Below are positions 6,544-7,333 of a DNA stretch of 7,333 bases, piece by piece. Position 1 is the stretch's first letter. Every line of letters begins with the position of its first letter. Both the position numbers and the translations under genes were made by a program. The stretch is taken from NCBI GenBank assembly GCA_025464125.1, contig JAODLU010000150.1, forward strand, positions 1 to 7,333, in the 5' to 3' direction. The notes under the pieces were generated by a model. The model did no database searches. It saw nothing but the letters and a program-made list of their open reading frames with translations, and was not told the origin of the DNA. This DNA comes from Microbacteriaceae bacterium. GTDB lineage: Bacteria > Actinomycetota > Actinomycetes > Actinomycetales > Microbacteriaceae.

Positions 6544-6593
6544 TGGAGCCCCCTGACGGATTCGAACCGTCGACCCCCGCTTTACAAGAGCGA
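6544..6593 (-). pseudogene. 3' half of tRNA-Thr (TGT), 5' half missing; probable integration attachment site
   Basis: Read on the - strand, this matches tRNA positions 27-76: anticodon stem TCGCT/AGCGG around the loop CTTGTAA (anticodon TGT, threonine), a 5-base variable loop GGGTC, T-arm GACGG-TTCGAAT-CCGTC with perfect pairing, acceptor strand AGGGGGC, discriminator T and encoded CCA. The matching 5' acceptor strand GCCCCCT and the D-arm are absent from the sequence to the right, so this is not a working tRNA. A tRNA 3' half beginning at the anticodon stem is the usual duplicated core left by a tyrosine-integrase element. An integrase remnant lies 60 bases away. Confidence 0.8.
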
Positions 6594-6597
6594 AAAG

Positions 6598-6674
6598 AGG
6601 CCTGGAGCGGCGCGGTTAGTTTCCCTAATAGCTGATCGGAGGGTTATTTGAGATCAATGTGACGTTCCAGGCCT
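6598..6674. repeat. Short inverted repeat between the att site and the integrase remnant
   Basis: AGGCCTGGA (6598-6606) and its exact complement TCCAGGCCT (6666-6674) are 59 bases apart. The interval contains no open frame of note and is relatively AT-rich. These could be arm sites for the integrase, or chance, since each copy contains the palindrome AGGCCT. Confidence 0.35.
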
Positions 6675-6952
6675 AACGCCGCACGAGCTTCGGCACACTT
6701 GCGCAAGCATGGCGGTGTCGGTAGGTGCGAGCGTGAAGGCTCCAACGGATGCTCGGGCACGCTTCTGCAGCGATCACCCTCGATGAATATGCGGACCTGT
6801 TTGACGAGGATCTCGACGCCGTTGCGGTGGAATTAAACAAGGCTGCAAACGAAGCTGTGGCCGGCCGCGTCCTAACACGAAATCGAACCGGAGTCCGTTC
6901 CGGCGCCCGCCCTGGTCTCACTGAGCCGCCGGACCTTCAACGCTTCCCATGA
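6652..6952 (+). pseudogene. Tyrosine recombinase (phage-type integrase) C-terminal remnant, frameshifted
   Basis: Frame one from 6652 reads DQCDVPGLTPHELRHTCASM and continues AVSVGASVKA to 6741. Reading then jumps frame at 6742 and continues QRMLGHASAAITLDEYADLF from 6743 to the TGA at 6950-6952. Together they show box II HELRHT (His and Arg), the LGH histidine and the nucleophilic Tyr in DEYADLF, all typical of actinobacterial phage and island integrases. Relative to the expected VKAVQRMLGH junction two bases seem lost. A stop (6649-6651) precedes frame one, and neither the N-terminal DNA-binding domain nor the first catalytic Arg is present. Only about 90 of the usual ~350-400 residues survive, so it is inactive. 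It points away from the tRNA fragment. Confidence 0.85.
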
Positions 6953-7053
6953 TGTGGGGCGACGTCGCTGCCGTAGCGCCAGCGGATCGAGCGATAGTGT
7001 GGCGGCGGGCCGGTCATCTCCGCGCCGAGCAATCGCTACGGAAAGCAATTTAC

Positions 7054-7333
7054 ATGGCCACACCAAGCAACGCGCTAGTGGGCTATGCGGTCCTTCGCGC
7101 GAATTACAACGCGAGCGCGCAGAACTATCTTGATAACTTCGCGCCATTCGTGATGTCCGTACTCGCGGAGTCAGGAAAAAGCTTCTTGGAGCGGCACGTC
7201 ATCGCCGACTCAATCCGATCGCAGTTTGGTATCAATATCCCGTCGCTGGTAATCAGCCGCCTCGTACGTCGCACCAATCGCGAACGACTTACCGAGCCGG
7301 TGGGTACCGATGCGGTTGCTTTAACCCCTAAAG
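7054..7333 (+). CDS. Unrecognised protein, N-terminal part (runs off the window)
   Basis: An open frame of 93 codons with no stop reaches the window edge. I do not recognise the family. It opens with MATPSNALVGYAVLRANYNA, and a predicted helix with YLDNFAPFVMSVL follows. The stretch from about residue 45 to 80 (FLERHVIADSIRSQFGI, then NIPSLVISRLVRR) has the helix spacing of a winged-helix or helix-turn-helix segment. ATG 7054 is preferred because CGGAAAG (7039-7045) lies eight bases before it. The frame is open back to another ATG at 6952, which overlaps the integrase stop (TGATG) and would add 34 residues, but no ribosome binding site precedes that one. It is the first possible cargo gene inside the integrated element. 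A defence or regulatory role would be a guess from location alone. Confidence 0.55.
   Translation, partial: MATPSNALVGYAVLRANYNASAQNYLDNFAPFVMSVLAESGKSFLERHVIADSIRSQFGINIPSLVISRLVRRTNRERLTEPVGTDAVALTPK

Larger units (their letters stand above)
6544..7333. mobile_element. Edge of an element integrated at tRNA-Thr (continues beyond the window)
   Basis: The tRNA 3' half, a tyrosine-integrase remnant and an unfamiliar open frame follow each other. Integration keeps the CCA side of the fragment next to original chromosome, so the VOC side is host DNA and the element extends to the right. The DNA from about 6594 also looks less GC-rich than the left part. The far end, where an intact tRNA-Thr(TGT) would be expected, is not in the window. 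Confidence 0.6.

Noticed and set aside
6544..6640. Complete tRNA gene on the - strand
   Set aside because: No GCCCCCT acceptor strand or D-arm is found upstream of the anticodon arm, so only the 3' half is present.

Overview
The window looks like chromosomal DNA of a high-GC Gram-positive bacterium (Actinomycetota). Microbacteriaceae is a reasonable guess but unproven. The grounds are the GC-rich codon use, frequent GTG starts, tightly overlapping genes and actinobacterial-style UrtD/UrtE sequences. No ribosomal RNA, CRISPR array or complete tRNA is visible.

Positions 1-4423 (+ strand) are a tightly packed nitrogen-acquisition run. It holds the last codons of a probable urea permease gene (urtC), then urtD and urtE (the two ATPases of the urea ABC importer), an 84-base gap with an inverted repeat, and a 12-segment NCS1-type nucleobase/allantoin-like permease. 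It ends with two related TetR-family regulators whose genes overlap by one base. Overlaps or short gaps join urtC/urtD/urtE and permease/tetR1/tetR2, so they are probably one or two transcripts. The inferred job is uptake of urea and another nitrogen-rich compound, with the TetR pair as local regulators.

Positions 4461-6098 (- strand) converge on that run. They carry a NiCoT-family nickel/cobalt permease and, upstream of it, a MarR-family repressor. A nickel importer beside a urea importer fits urea use through nickel-dependent urease, although no urease gene lies in the window. The marR gene is divergent from a small VOC/glyoxalase-fold gene (6157-6528). The shared gap holds a perfect 7-4-7 palindrome over the marR ribosome binding site and start codon, a classic autoregulatory layout.

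Positions 6544-7333 look like the edge of an integrated mobile element. Just past the VOC gene lies, on the - strand, the 3' half of a tRNA-Thr (anticodon TGT, from the anticodon stem to CCA) without its 5' half. It is followed by a decayed C-terminal remnant of a tyrosine integrase that still shows its HxLRHT, LGH and Tyr motifs but has a frameshift. Next comes the start of an unrecognised gene that runs off the window end. The geometry of the tRNA fragment puts the chromosome to the left and the element to the right, so the unknown gene is probably cargo of a tRNA-Thr-inserted island. This junction is the part of the window most likely to border something undescribed.
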